Assembly (NCBI RefSeq): GCF_905404315.1
Contig: NC_066272.1
Span: forward strand, 4,836,001-4,900,000
DNA: 64,000 bases
Source: Leptidea sinapis
Lineage: Eukaryota; Arthropoda; Insecta; Lepidoptera; Pieridae
Reading direction: 5' to 3'
Numbering within the stretch: the first letter of the stretch is position 1; each line of letters starts with the position of its first letter. Below the pieces are notes generated by a model. The model saw only the letters and a list, made by a program, of their open reading frames with translations, made no database searches and was not told where the DNA came from. Position numbers and translations under genes: made by a program. Of this stretch, positions 20,549 through 32,430 are shown piece after piece.

Positions 20549-21971
20549 ATGGATGATGGGCCAGGTTCGTCAACCAAACAGGACATTCTGTCACCGCTGA
20601 AAAAGAGACAACGCAATCCTATTTCTGTGTCTGAAAAGGTTATGATAATGCATGCCTGTATATCTTCAAAAATTGGCCAAAACATCAGTATTAGTCTTTA
20701 GGTGACTGCGCAAGGAAGATTGCATAGATTATGGGTATTTCTGCGGTGACAGTGAGAAAAATATTAAATGAAAATAAAACCACTAAAGAATTTAAACCAC
20801 CTCGTAAAACCGGCCCTAAATAGAATATTCGTGACAAAATTGATGAATTTACCTTTTCAGTAATAAAACGAATAGTGCATGCTTTCTTTTACAGAAGTGA
20901 ACCACCTACAATAAAAAACGGTTAGTATGTTAACTGTAGTAATATATTTTATACATTTAAAACTTAATCTGTAATATTATGATAGTTTGGACATTTGGTT
21001 ATTTGTATGTACCTATGTTGGCTACTCTTGCACTCTAAGTTATTTGATTTGGGTGAATAAAATAATAATTTAAGGTTATTCAAGCTGTAAACTCCAATCC
21101 TTATCTGCCTGATTTTTCATTGCACACGATAAGAATCGCCCTAAAACATATAAATTTTCAATTGGCTACCCGCAAGTGCCGCAGCAGTTGAAGAAAGCGA
21201 TACTTGTTAAGGAATTTTATTACCACGATGAAACATAGATCAATGAAGGCGTGTATTAATAAGACATACCATACATACGTGTTTATGTGGTGATATATTG
21301 TGTATCTTATATTTGCAAAAAAAGGGAAAGTGACTATTTGCTTTTACACATTACAGAGATTTTTATGATTACAGTTAAAGATAAATACTTTTACAGATCA
21401 AGCATCATCGAAAATGTGGTTTGCTACTCAAATTATTACTACTAAAGAAGCCTTCTTAGAGGGGCTTGCAGCAGTCTTAAAAGCTCCAACCGGAAAAAGT
21501 AGGCATCTTATAATATCTTATATAGGCATCGAGGACGGTTATGTAGATGGAGCATTAACCCCCTGTTTGCGTCCACCGTTTAGTACTCTGTTATTTGTTT
21601 AGCACACAAGACATTAGTAATGTTCGAATCCAAAAAACACAAAATTCTCGCTTATTAGTTAAAGTAAGAAAAATTCGGTATCAGTTTTAGATAATTTCCC
21701 TTACCACTCCCGAAGGTTAGAATCGAAACGCACAAGTGCCTGACGGTAAGCGCTAATAATTAGCCATTTAATAATTATTATTAAATGGCTCATATCCATA
21801 AATATAAATTATGAAGAAAATATAATAAAATGTAAAAAGAAAAAGATAAAAGCTCAAATATTTGCTGTGGACAGGTTGGCTGCGGAATACAATTTATAAT
21901 AAGTAATAGTAACCAATTCAGATACGTCGTCATCAAGCTCTTCAGACCCCGAACCAGCGAGCGAATATTAA
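20549..21971 (+). pseudogene. DDE transposase-like pseudogene (family T1, copy 2)
   Basis: Starts MDDGPGSSTKQDILSPLKKR, then SVSEKVMIMH. A helix-turn-helix-like stretch in shifted frames follows (MGISAVTVRKILNE, FKPPRKTGPK, IRDKIDEFTFSVIKRIVH). After a possible intron (about 20921-21072) come VNSNPYLPDFSLHTIR, TRREAF-type 'KEAFLEGLAA', TGKSRHLIISYIG and DGYVDGAL. The end, NSDTSSSSSSDPEPASEY, closes with TAA at 21969-21971. Stops, frameshifts and loss of the central catalytic part show it is dead. The family is a DDE-type transposase-like protein common in Lepidoptera (from memory). It may keep introns, which is unusual for a transposon. Confidence 0.7.
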
Positions 21972-22139
21972 TATGGTAATTATCAACTTTATGTTTGGTA
22001 ACCATTATCAAATAAAGATTAATTACAAAATAACAATGTTTTTTTTAAATATTATATTTATATATTATCTATTATGAATTATTATAATTATAAAATTGAA
22101 CTCTGAATTGTCATTACGACAGTGACATTTCTTAGTGAT

Positions 22140-22529
22140 CTCGAAATACTTTCCGACGTATTCTTTGATGCTACTTGCTACGTAGTTACCAGCTGTCACA
22201 TTATTTTGTGATTCATTGATTAATAATCATTGTCACTAAACAAAACAAAATAAAAGCGGTCACCGGAATAAATAGCAAATACTAAATAGCTGTAAGTTTA
22301 TTCATATCAGCTTATCTCCATTCATTTCTCGTTAAGAGTAAAAATATTATTCGGTTACATTACAATTTCATGCCCTCAGAAATTTTCAACTTTGCTGATT
22401 CCGTGTAATAATACAAGTTATTTAGTCCGTACTCAATAAATATTTACTTTTATTACAGTATAAAGAAATTAAAAGGTGAATCTCTCATTTTATCATTCGT
22501 AAGTGAAGAAAGAAGCTCGAAACGGAATC
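22140..22529 (+). promoter_or_regulatory. Probable promoter and 5' leader of the DM9 gene
   Basis: The only DNA between the transposase relic and the DM9 start codon. A possible leader intron runs from a GTAAGT donor at 22292 to 'ttattacag' at 22451-22458, which would leave a 75-base exon ending in the ATG exon. No TATA box stands out. This is inference from splice-like sequences only. Confidence 0.35.
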
Positions 22530-25500
22530 ATGAGTAAGTATAATAATATTTCAATACATCCAGGAAGATATCATGTTGCATTTCTAGTAGCTTTGTTGTA
22601 CCAATTGCTTAAACTACCCTGCAGTTTTAATTAGGTTAAATAATAGTTATATTCAGCATTATGTATTTCATAAAGCTACAAAAAATAAAACAAAAACAGG
22701 ACCAACTAAAAAGTGTGATGTGGGTGTGGACTAGTATGAATCTAGAAAGTATGAGAGGATTATTTTTCTGATGTTAGCCTTATGAAAACCTCTAGAATCA
22801 TGTGAATTTATAACCTCTTTAAAGACTAAGGCATATTACAAGTCCAAGAATGTGTGTTGCTAAAATTATGCTAGTGTTAATATAATTAACATATAAAATT
22901 ACAATATTATTTCTTGCAGATCCACAGTACCCAGGACAACACAATCCAATCTACCCACAAATTTACAATCCTTCCACTGCTCCTGGTCAACCAGGGCAGC
23001 CTATGGTACCCGGTCAGATTCAGTATGGTACAGGCTTTCCTCAAAATGTTCCATACCCATATCAACCCGGATTTGCTGTGTACCCAGGGCAAGTGCCTGG
23101 TCAGGCGGGATCTGTTCCACCATCGGCTATGTCATACCCAAACATTCAACCTACAGCTCCAATGTACGGGTATCCTGGAGCTCCTAGTGTGACTCCTCAG
23201 CAAACATACTGTAAGTAAACATGTTTGTTTACAAATTGAAGTATTTGTTTGTTAGAGTTCTGTCTCTGAAGTGTAACCAAAGGTACTCCTCCTATTTCTA
23301 TGGTCAGCTGTGTCCTATAAACCGAAAAAGACTGATTAAAATTTTAAAAGAATGTAATTTACTGTTGCCTACCAAAAACAATTAAAAAGTTAATTTAAAG
23401 TTGAAAATAAAAACCAAGACATATAATCATATACATTTTTGGATATTGTAATACCTTTTAATTACATATAATCTCCATTGACTAAATACTAGGTAAAGGG
23501 GTGACAAAATGGCTTCTTTCTCTTCCACCAAGCAACTGTGCCATAGCTAGTGAAATTACAGGGCTTCATCATCAACATTTTTCTTTAGGTGCAGCATATA
23601 ACAGTAGTGTCACTTATAATTTTGGGTATTCAAGAATTGTAAGAGACACTGTTGAAGCGGGCAGGGCTTATGATTTTTAAATTTTTAATGGAAGAGAGGA
23701 CAAACCAGCATACAGGTCACTTAACATCAGGTGACCCGTGACTCTTGCAACACCAGAGGAATCACAGAAACATTGCTAGCTTTATAAACTAAGATAACCC
23801 ACTTACCACAGCCACAATCAGCTGAATGTTTAGCTTGTCTGGATATTTATTATAATTTATTTATTTATTTATTAGAAAAGGCTTACCAACTAGACATACA
23901 ATTAATATTATCTTATATCTTTAAACGAGCAATTCTTGTATATATATATAATCTGAATCTCGGAAACGGCTCCAACGATTTTCATAAAATTAAGTATGCA
24001 GGGGATTTTATTGTGGGGGTGATAAATCGATCTAGCTAGGTTTCAATTAAAAAAAAATGGTTTTATCCATGTTTGAATGAGAAACAGCTACAATAACATT
24101 AGAATACAAAGGTAAATTTTGCCACTATATACAAGACTATTATAGCTCAGATGGGACATTGGGTGATCCGGAAAGCAGAAGACCCCGGTTCGAATCCAGA
24201 AGACGTATTAGTTTTTTTTTTGTTCAAGTTTTGTACATTCTTAAAAATCCGAGCAAGGCTCGGTCTTCCGGATATTGACTACTTATAATGTAACATTTCT
24301 TATATTTAATATTTGTATATCTAACTTATAGGTATGCACAGTGTTGCCTTCATTTATTATTGTAAGTTAAGTAATACTACTACAATATGTATGTTTACTA
24401 TTACTAAAAACTATAATTTTATACATCCAAATTATAAGGGTTCAAAAGCGTATTTTTTAAAATTGCCAAATGTATTAAAATTTATATCCATACTACTATT
24501 ACTATGGAATTTACTGTTATATAATTATGAAATAAGTTGGATAGGTGAATTTGAGCCATAATTGTTTCTGAAGAATCGTACATGTACTGGCAGATATGTA
24601 CTAATACGACAAGGATAAGGTGGTACACTTAATCCAATCTTAGATAGAAGTAATGGACAGGGATGAGAAATACTTGATAGCTTGCTGAGATTGTATTTAT
24701 TTGAAATATGTTCTAAAATGCTTCAATTTATGTGCAACTTACAGCAGCTGTTGAATGGATACCAACTACACCTCAAGCGGCAAATGCTTTTAGTGACCGA
24801 GCTGTTGTAGCTGGCTACGAGGGTTATGATCGTAGCCCTCTATGGGTCATTAGGGCCAGATTTGAAGGTGATCTCATTCCTGGGAAATTGGCCATAAAAC
24901 ATCATTCTGCATATGTACCTTGGGGTGGTAAGGAGAATCCTGTTCAGAGCATTGAGGTGAGATTTTTTTTTTTATTAATGTTATTTTTTTCATATCATAT
25001 TTCAAAAGGAAGATAAAGATATACGGGCCACTTGGTGGTGAGTGATTACCACCATCCATACTCTATTTTAGTCACTCATGTGTTGTCAATCTGAAAACAC
25101 TGGGCAAGCAAGTTCATTCCGTTGCTTGGTTGTACATGGAAAAAAACTCCTTCTAAAGCAAACTATCCAGGAACACCACACATCCAGGTGATGAGGATAA
25201 AATTTTAGGTTCCAGCATGGTTTTGTGTATTATTGTATGAATGGTGTATGTCAGTGAAATTACATGAGATATTCCTTCTAGCTAGAGTGACATAAAAGTA
25301 TGAGTCATATATAAAATATATTATGACATTTTGTAGGTATAATATGTAGATGTATGTATGACTCATAGAGTGTCATAATTGATGTTTCACAATGTTTTCA
25401 CACTGGTCTATTTTTATATTAATACTAGCTGACTCGACAGATGTTGTGCTGTACATGATAAATAAAAAACAGTTTTTTCATAACATCAAGAATTATTTCT

Positions 25501-28500
25501 TAAAATATGCTCCCTGTTGTTATAATGAAATTGTTTCACGGCAGAACTGTCAAACTGTGTGTCAATAATGTTTCTATGAGAAAATGTCTATGTAAAATAA
25601 ATATTGAAAATAAAAATAATTATGGGTCCCAAATCAAAATAAAATCTCTCAAGTTGGACTAAATTGCACTCCATGAAGTAATCCCCATTAAAATCCGTTC
25701 ATTAGTTTAGGAGACCATTGCGGACAACAATGTGTCACATAATTTATATATATATTAAGATATTATGTGTTTGTAATTAGTTTTAATTCCATGAAAAGTG
25801 TAGTAGGATTTTCTATGCTGAAAATTTTTCATGCAATAGAAATTCTATAGAAACTTATATATGTAGATATGAAGTGAAACAGAGCATATTATAACTATCT
25901 ATGTCAATAGTGAATTAAATTTTTTACATTTATATCAATTTTTTTTTTTTAATGTTGTTATTGTGTTTAAATCAATCAGTAATCAATTATTTAACTGTTT
26001 ATGATCATAATTGACTGACTACTCAACTTGTAATCACTCCTTATCAGTTAGTCATATTGTATGATGTTGAGGTGCAATTAATTACAATTTTAATGAATGT
26101 GATAATATATTAATATATTTGAGTGGTTCTTAATGGCACTTGGTAATGTAGAACTTGCTATACTTATTACAGTATTTACGAAAGTAAAATATTCTGATTT
26201 ATAGGTCAAAATTACATTTGTTAGGTTAATATTTAATAATATTTGATATTAGGAATCATGACCTCGCATATTACCTTGTCTTTCACTTTTATGAAGTTAA
26301 TATCTCTTTATAAGTGCCATAGGAATTAAGTCAATGATTATTTTAAGCTTGTGACTTCTGATTATTAAATGTAAAAAATTTAACATTTAAAAAATTTAAG
26401 ATTTAACCTTATAAATGAGTCCTTATGGATGGAGGAGTACTGAACATAACTATGTTTTGCTTATTACAAACAGCAACACAATATATAATAATCATTTGTT
26501 TAATCATCATCATCAGCCGGAAGACGTCCACTGCAGGACAAAGGCCCCCCCAAAGATTTCCACAATGATCGGTCCTACACTGCCCTCATCCAACTATTAG
26601 TTGGATTATTTTATTTTATTTTTTTTCCAAAAAATCATTTGTTTACTTTCAACAAAATAATAATTTATTGGAACACTAGGCTAGTCCTATCCACCTATTT
26701 CTGCCGGAAGCAGTAGTGTGTAAACATTGCTGTGTTTCGGTCTCAAGGGCGCCGTAGCGAAATTACTGAGCAAATGAGACTTAACTTCTTATGTCTCAAG
26801 GCGACGAGCGCAATTGCAGTGCCACTTAGAATTTTTGGGCTTTTCTAGCATGGCGTATCAATTACAATCATCTTAACGTCCTGTTCGTCTCGTCCCGTAT
26901 TTTCATAAAAAAGAATTAACATTAACAAATCTTCTTGTACTTCCCAGAAAGAAGGTTTTGGAAAGGGATATTCATATGCTTTATTAAAAGAATGTGCTTT
27001 TGGCTATTTACTTCTTGTAATGAGTCTGTGAAATAGAACATCTAACACATTATTAATTCAAATTCCAGATTTGCTGTGCTTCTCCAGATAGAATTCGCTG
27101 GGTGGAGAACAGAGACGGAATGATTCCACCCAATGCCATTGCTGCTGGTATTACAACATCTGGAGAGCCGCTGTATGTGGGCAGAGCTCGGGAACAGGGC
27201 TCCCTCACTCCAGGAAAGGTGATAGTTTTTATATATTTATCCATTGCAAAAAGGGCTGTCAAACACAACTATCTTTAAGAGGTTTAGATTAAATTAAGAA
27301 CAGTTTTCTTAATTTAATCTACCTACTACACAGTTGTGGTTATAATAATTGGACGTAGTTCCTTAAAAATGTTCCAAGCCACAAACATCTCATTTAAAGG
27401 AATACATGTTTAAAGTTTAATAAATTTTTGTGTATCGCATACATGTATGTGGGTTGGGCTACTAAGTCTGATGTCATTTAAAGAGTGTAGTAGTTTTAGA
27501 GAAAGTAGGGCTACCATTTTTTGTCAGTTGGTTAATATGAATCATGTGTCCAACGGATGAGTAAAAAAGAAGGACTCTGACGCTGTGATATTAGCAAGTC
27601 AAGCACCATTATACAAGTGTGTGTGTGGTTATGGGGGATACTAGTTACACAATTTTTTCTCCCTTAAATAATCATATATGGCCACAAATACTTATATAGT
27701 ATAGTTTTTCACAACGCACGACGGCATTTTCAAAATATTTTATTGAGACGCAAGCTAATCTGTCACAGACAATGACAATCCTCATAATGGCCGCCTATCG
27801 GCCTGTAGTAGTGTAAGTGTGTGCGTGGGGCTATGTATTTACACGTTCATCGGCTTGTTTAGGTGCTACACTTGTTATGTAAGGTGACATGGAGTCCTTA
27901 TTTTTTTACTAGTCTGTGCATGTGAACATTTTTGTGTTCTTTACTCAATTTCGTTTGGAACGTTTTTCTGGAATTACTCCCAATTAAGAATCCTTATTTA
28001 CAGGGAAGATTTTTCAAAACAACAAAGTATCTAACAATTAGTTAGCATGAATTTATTTTATTTCTCTTAGTTTCGCAAAGCATTTCACATGTTTTGTTAA
28101 AAATTAAATTGATAATAATTTATACATTAGATCTGAATAAATAATTAAATAGTATTACTACATACTTGCTGGTCATATTAAGAGTGCTTTTAAAAGTTTA
28201 TAAGTTGTTTTAAAGTACCCATGTTAAAATGGTGCCAGGTTGAATCCAGGTAACAAGGATCAATTTAATACTAAAATATACTGGAAGGAATACCGATTGT
28301 AACCTTATGCTGAAACCATTCTTCTGATTAGTTCAACATCCAGCACGACAGTGATCCAAAGGACTTGGATTGCACATACCTAGATGTGATTCCAGTTGAT
28401 GCCAAGTCAAAGATTTCAAATAGACAGTGGGACAATTTCAGAAAGTTGTATGTTGTTTTCTTAGCAGGTTGGAACTCCTGTCTCTCTTGCTAAATGTCAA

Positions 28501-29053
28501 AAAAGAGGCATTGATCCTCGCTATGCTAGTAACTATTAATTTAAGTATTCAATTTTTTTAGGTACTTCACAATAATGTGATTTATTTAGTTTAAGTTTAA
28601 TACATAGCCACTCTCGCACAATTTAATAAATCATTTTTATTTATATATGTATATTCCTAACCTCTGTAGATATAGATGAAGCCACAATCTGAGAGTTGAA
28701 CAAAGCATGCATGATTTTATGACGATACGTCACTCGAACGGTTAGCTCAGTTGGTAGAGCACTGCCTCGGAACGCCAGAGGTTGTGTGTTCGAGTCACGC
28801 ATCGTTAATTTTTTCAATTTTTTTTTGTGTCTTTCTAACCCCGTTTGCTCTATTCATGTGGCTATTTCATAACTACTTACTGTCGAAGAAGGAACACATG
28901 ACATGATTTGGTTAAAAATATTGCTATCAAATTGTTCTAACTAATGATAATTTGTTTAATTTTCAGGTGCAACCAAGCCACAAAGTCATGTATTTGTCGT
29001 TTGCAGGCAATGAGATTGCACACAAAGTTTATGAAATCCTCTGCTCCGTTTAA
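22530..29053 (+). CDS. DM9-domain (DUF3421) protein with Pro/Gly/Gln-rich N-terminus, 247 aa
   Basis: Coding exons 22530-22533, 22920-23210, 24745-24956, 27069-27218 and 28967-29053; all introns GT-AG, and the parts join in one frame of 744 bases. The first coding exon holds only ATGA. Residues 2-97 are rich in P, G, Q and Y (YPGQ, PGQPGQP, YPYQPG, MYGYPGAP), probably unstructured. Two DM9 repeats follow. The first runs from about residue 110 to 170, with RAVVAGYEGYDRSPLWVIRA, GDLIPGKL and YVPWGGKE. The second runs from about 175 to 245, with RIRWVENRDGMIPPNAIAAG, PLYVGRA, LTPGKV and a final YEILC. DM9 proteins in insects and molluscs are lectin-like, mannose-binding in studied cases, and linked to immune responses. 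No signal peptide is seen, so a cytosolic location is likely. The role here is inferred from the family. Confidence 0.95.
23541..23790. repeat. Decayed family A copy followed by a family C tail
   Basis: 23541-23672 keeps 'catagctagtgaaattac' and a mutated hairpin ('gtgtcactta...agagacactg') of family A. 23685-23790 is the reverse family C tail ('atcaggtgacccgtgactct', 'gcaacaccagaggaatcaca'). Both lie in intron 2 of the DM9 gene. Confidence 0.6.
23905..24235 (+). repeat. tRNA-like SINE family U, copy 1
   Basis: Ends with a tRNA-like module: 'tagctcagatggg' (A box), then 'cggttcgaatcc' (B box) and a T run. The upstream body includes 'ctcggaaacggctccaacga' and 'gcaattcttgtatatatata'. The whole unit recurs inverted at 50235-50555. 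A tRNA cloverleaf does not close, so it is a SINE-like repeat, not a tRNA gene. Confidence 0.75.
25015..25215 (-). repeat. LINE 3'-end fragment, family C, copy 4
   Basis: The reverse family C tail ('cggtggtgagtgattaccac' type) and part of the ORF2 end (plus-strand 'aggaacaccacacatccag'), heavily mutated. It lies in intron 3 of the DM9 gene, 58 bases after the exon. Confidence 0.65.
25424..25768 (-). repeat. Dispersed repeat family H, copy 1
   Basis: Begins 'actagctgactcgacagatg' and ends in a TA-rich run. The reverse complement matches 54341-54690 and 56651-57018 (shared 'gggtcagctagt', 'gtttgacagttc', 'gaaacaatttcattat', 'ggattacttcatggagtgca'). Non-coding. Confidence 0.8.
26505..26605 (-). 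repeat. RTE LINE 3' tip
   Basis: Reverse copy of the RTE end: plus strand 'catcagccggaagacgtcca', 'tgcaggacaaaggccccccc', 'atgatcggtcctacactgcc'. This corresponds to the end of the copy at 8470-8815. Confidence 0.85.
26690..26925 (+). repeat. SINE-like repeat family A, copy 4
   Basis: Has 'aaacattgctgtgtttcggt', 'gggcgccgtagcgaaattac' and the left hairpin arm. The right arm is deleted ('gggcttttctagcatggcgt'), so the hairpin is lost in this copy. Confidence 0.85.
28330..28548 (+). pseudogene. Tc1-like transposase C-terminal fragment
   Basis: Reads FNIQHDSDPKDLDC, resembling the FQQDNDPKHT block with the second catalytic Asp of Tc1-like transposases, and ends KCQKRGIDPRYASNY and a stop. The expected third-catalytic block is not clear. 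It lies in intron 4 of the DM9 gene. Confidence 0.45.
28678..28812 (+). repeat. tRNA-related SINE family S, copy 2 (best tRNA-like copy)
   Basis: The tRNA-like part at about 28738-28806 has a D arm 'gctcagttggtagagc', an anticodon-like arm 'ctgcctcggaacgccag' and a T arm 'gtgtgttcgagtcacgc', with a partly paired acceptor stem. The upstream 'aagccacaatctgagagttg' is shared with the other copies. The anticodon stem has a C-C mismatch and GGA in the loop would mean serine, but no long variable arm exists. It is a SINE promoter rather than a working tRNA. Confidence 0.75.
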
Positions 29054-30409
29054 GTGAGGTCTAATATAGCTATTATCAGCATTTTAATCGTAGTTTGTAA
29101 GTATGGAATATATTTTGTAACCTTTTCTATATTAAAATTACATTATTTTTTTATATTTTTGCATTGATATAGTTTAAGTGGCACTTCTAATGTTAAGCAT
29201 TTATGTTATTTGGTGAATTTGGTGTTATATGTATTAAAGAGAAAAAAAAAAGTGTCAATATGCTACATATTAAGACTGTTTACTAAGGTCCGTTTATAAA
29301 ACGGAGTTAAAGTTGATTATACTATTATTGTTAAGATTTTTTTCATAAATATATCTCATGTAAATTTATAATGTTCTTTCATTTACAAAATTCTTCACTT
29401 AGTTATGCAACACAGTGAGAAAATCCAATATACCTTAAAATATTGCGGGCGTAAAAAATATATATATGTCAAAAGTGAAACCTGCATTGTGCATGAACCT
29501 CTAAACTGCATATGAAGTCCTGGTACGTGTTGCTGGCATGACACGTGATTTCAACCGTGAAAGACATTATTATCACTTCTGCCATATTTATGTTCTCCTG
29601 GTGTCTATGTAGTCGTTCGCTTGACGTCAGATTATATATTTAGGTATACTTTCGTCATATATAAGACAATCTCTTCTTCAATTATGATCACCTGGTACCA
29701 AAACACTGTGTTACATCTTATGAATTTTACTCTTTTTACTGTCGCCTTTTTCTTTTCATAGACTTTCAAATCGCAACAATGGTAAAGAAGTTTTCACTTC
29801 AATAAAATCTATTTTTCATTTTTGCCTTGTCAGATCACAGCCTGTTGTACTCTTATTATTTCAACTACTGACTACGTAGTAGTCAGTAGTACACCCATTG
29901 AACAACTTTTAAATTCGATTACAATCATTTTTAGTTAGAATTGCATACTTTAATACTCTCTGAAAGTCGAATTCTAGCAATCATTCAGATAAAAGTAGCC
30001 TCAGCACGATACGAAGCGGGAATTTTCTTTTACTTTTCTCTAAGAAAAATGAAATTATAATATTTTTGTTAAAAAACAACTAGAAATTGGTACGTAAATA
30101 TTTTTAATAAGTTAGCAATCAATGTGAAGATTTTCCTTTTTAACATTTTTGCGAGTACTTCGGATATAAAGATGATAGATATAAATAAAATACATACAGA
30201 TTACAAAGAAGATTAATTTAACAAATTAATACGCATATTCATTTCTTATTATTTTAATTCAAAATAAGTACATTTGAATGTGTTTATAATCTAATGTATA
30301 TCTATATCACACTCAAAAATATCAGAATATTATACTAAAACATAATACCTATGATTAATTTAAACGGAATGTTATCAATTGTATTAAATGAAAGGCATAT
30401 AAGGTCCCA
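29054..30409. other. 3' UTR of the DM9 gene and intergenic DNA
   Basis: Possible poly(A) signals ATTAAA lie at 29131 and 29232; the latter precedes an A run. A 12-bp inverted repeat with a 3-bp spacer (actactgactac, 29864-29890) is present. No gene was seen. Confidence 0.5.
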
Positions 30410-30745
30410 ATCTCTGGTCATTTATAAGTACGTTGGCTTAAACATCCGATGTGTTTGGTGTAATAAACCGTAAACACTTTGTTTTTATCACTGTTTAAGT
30501 TCAGATTATTTGTCTCAAACCAACGCACTATCGTTGAGAGTGCATTGTTTACCTCGTCATCAACGTACGCACGTCGCTTCATTTTAAAAATAAGTGAAGT
30601 ATCATCAGCAAACAAAACAATCCCATGGCTATCATCTACCACAAACGGTAAATCGTTAATATATATAAGAAACAAGAAAGGACCGAGAATAGAACCCTGC
30701 GGAATACCTATTCCTACAGGTTTACCTGAAAACCGTTTACCGTAT
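30410..30745 (-). pseudogene. LINE reverse transcriptase fragment (CR1/Jockey type)
   Basis: The minus strand encodes the RT core: GIPQGSILGPFLFLIYINDL (motif before the active site), then LFADDTSLIF with the catalytic FADD, then NALSTIVRWFETNNLNLNSD. The frame is clean for about 100 codons, then stops. It is truncated at both ends. Confidence 0.9.
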
Positions 30746-31689
30746 GAGTAAACGGCACACCATTTTCTTTATTATAGGCCAAAGTACTTGAGCGCTCAGA
30801 GAAACTAATTTAAATTGATATTGTGTTGACACTGCCAATTGCCACTCTTTTAATATCGACATAATATACAGCTTCACGATTATACTAGGAAAATTATTCC
30901 TTCCAATTATAAAACTATAAATTGAAAACAATAAACTGCAGTGAATACAACACTTATTATAACATACTTAATTTAGTGTTGAAATACTGACTACCATGGG
31001 CGATATAAATATAAAATTTTCAAGGCCAAATGTTTTTTATCATAAACTGACAATCTGTTAGTCAAATTGATATGTGGCACACTGGTGCTGATAGTAGGTA
31101 GTTGCCCCTAGTTGTAGGAGATACAAAAATAACGCAGTTTCGGCAAAACTCGTGGAAGCTCGGAATTGTTTGTAGTGGAAGTGCCACGCAGCTTCGGGAG
31201 TGTCTCAATCATGCGGTTGTTCGCAATACTATTTCAGTCGCGATTGGCTATTCAAAGTCTAAATCAATTTGCTCCCTATTTTCACTATCATTGTGGAAAT
31301 TAAGTTTATTGATATCCAGTCCATATCTTTAAGAGGAAAAATAGAAAACAGTTGCATGCGAATATATATTACATTTCAAAGAATATGCAAAAAAATCACA
31401 CTGGCATTCAATCCTAAACCTTTTCATCACTCGAGATATTACTATTTGGTGACCGCACCCTCTAGTGCTTAACGGTCATACTACACTCATTGACAAGGTT
31501 AGCGTAACGCAAGAAATAGGTTTGATTTTGTTGTAATTCTTGTGCATACACCACAAACACAAATCCTATAAAAAAGTGATTTTTTCGTACTGGGAAAATA
31601 TCTCAATTTCTGAATTTGAGTTTAAATTTTTATTTTATTTTTTAAGTATCGCCTTGTATGCCATGCCTTGTTTTTCATATTAAGGGCTT

Positions 31690-32060
31690 TTTATGGCAGA
31701 TAAACTGAGAATGATTAATGCCACTCAAGTTGCTAGGGCTGTTATTTTAAATAAAACTGGGCACACATACAAACATGTACCAGCGCAAAAACTATGAGTA
31801 CCCAAATCTGTGGTACACCGAGCTGTTAAGAGGTATCGGAAGATCAGATAGTTTACTAAACTTGAAGGAAGGCTACGTAGACCGTTTTTTCGTTGGAATT
31901 TAGAAACAAAACGACGAACAAGCAGTAAGAACGAAGCTCCAAGAAGTTCGAGGTATTACAGTAAGCACTTTACCTGTCAGAAGACAACAAATAATTCATA
32001 TAACCTAGTCGTACATTTTACGATCTGACCGAAATGGTGAAAAGGTATCATCACAAGAGG
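31690..32060 (+). pseudogene. Tc1-like transposase N-terminal fragment (tentative)
   Basis: From 'atggcagataaactgagaat' it reads MADKLRMINATQVARAVILN, then KSVVHRAVKRYRKI, then EGRLRRPF. This resembles the paired helix-turn-helix and GRPR-like hinge of Tc1 transposases. Several stops are present, and no inverted ends were found. Confidence 0.4.
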
Positions 32061-32189
32061 AACAAAAACAGGGCTGTAATGGTTGTAGGTAAGAATCGTG
32101 GAAAAAGGAATGTCGAAATCTCTGTACTAAACGAATGAAACTGACATACTTACGTACGAGGAGGTACGTAATGAAACTAAGGCGCTATT

Positions 32190-32430
32190 TCCATGAGTGA
32201 GTGCATCGCTTCAAGTTCGCGCTCTTATCGCCGGATAAACTCCACGAGACGATGAAGATCTCGTCAGCGCGGCGTTACTTAGGGAATAAGACGGCTCTGA
32301 CGTTATATAACAAGATAGCACTCTGCGCGACGATTCCTACGTATTGCTTACATTCAGCTAGTTATCGTATCGCCGCGTGAAGGTAAGTTCTATTAGAGTG
32401 CATAAAAATAGCGTGGCACGACGTTCATAT
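32190..32430 (+). pseudogene. LINE ORF2 fragment (tentative)
   Basis: Reads ARRYLGNKTALTLYNKIAL, close to the post-RT block 'LRNKLTLYKTCI' of Jockey-type ORF2. Both sides are degenerate. Confidence 0.4.

Noticed and set aside
24130..24200. Second tRNA-like sequence
   Set aside because: A and B boxes are present but no cloverleaf forms, and the unit repeats at 50235-50555 within a larger element.
28738..28806. Apparent tRNA gene
   Set aside because: Acceptor and anticodon stems contain mismatches, the implied Ser anticodon lacks a long variable arm, and the same flanking sequence occurs in two other places, so it is a SINE.
31102..31472. Two overlapping frames of 67-76 codons
   Set aside because: No conserved motif, and no splice-consistent extension.
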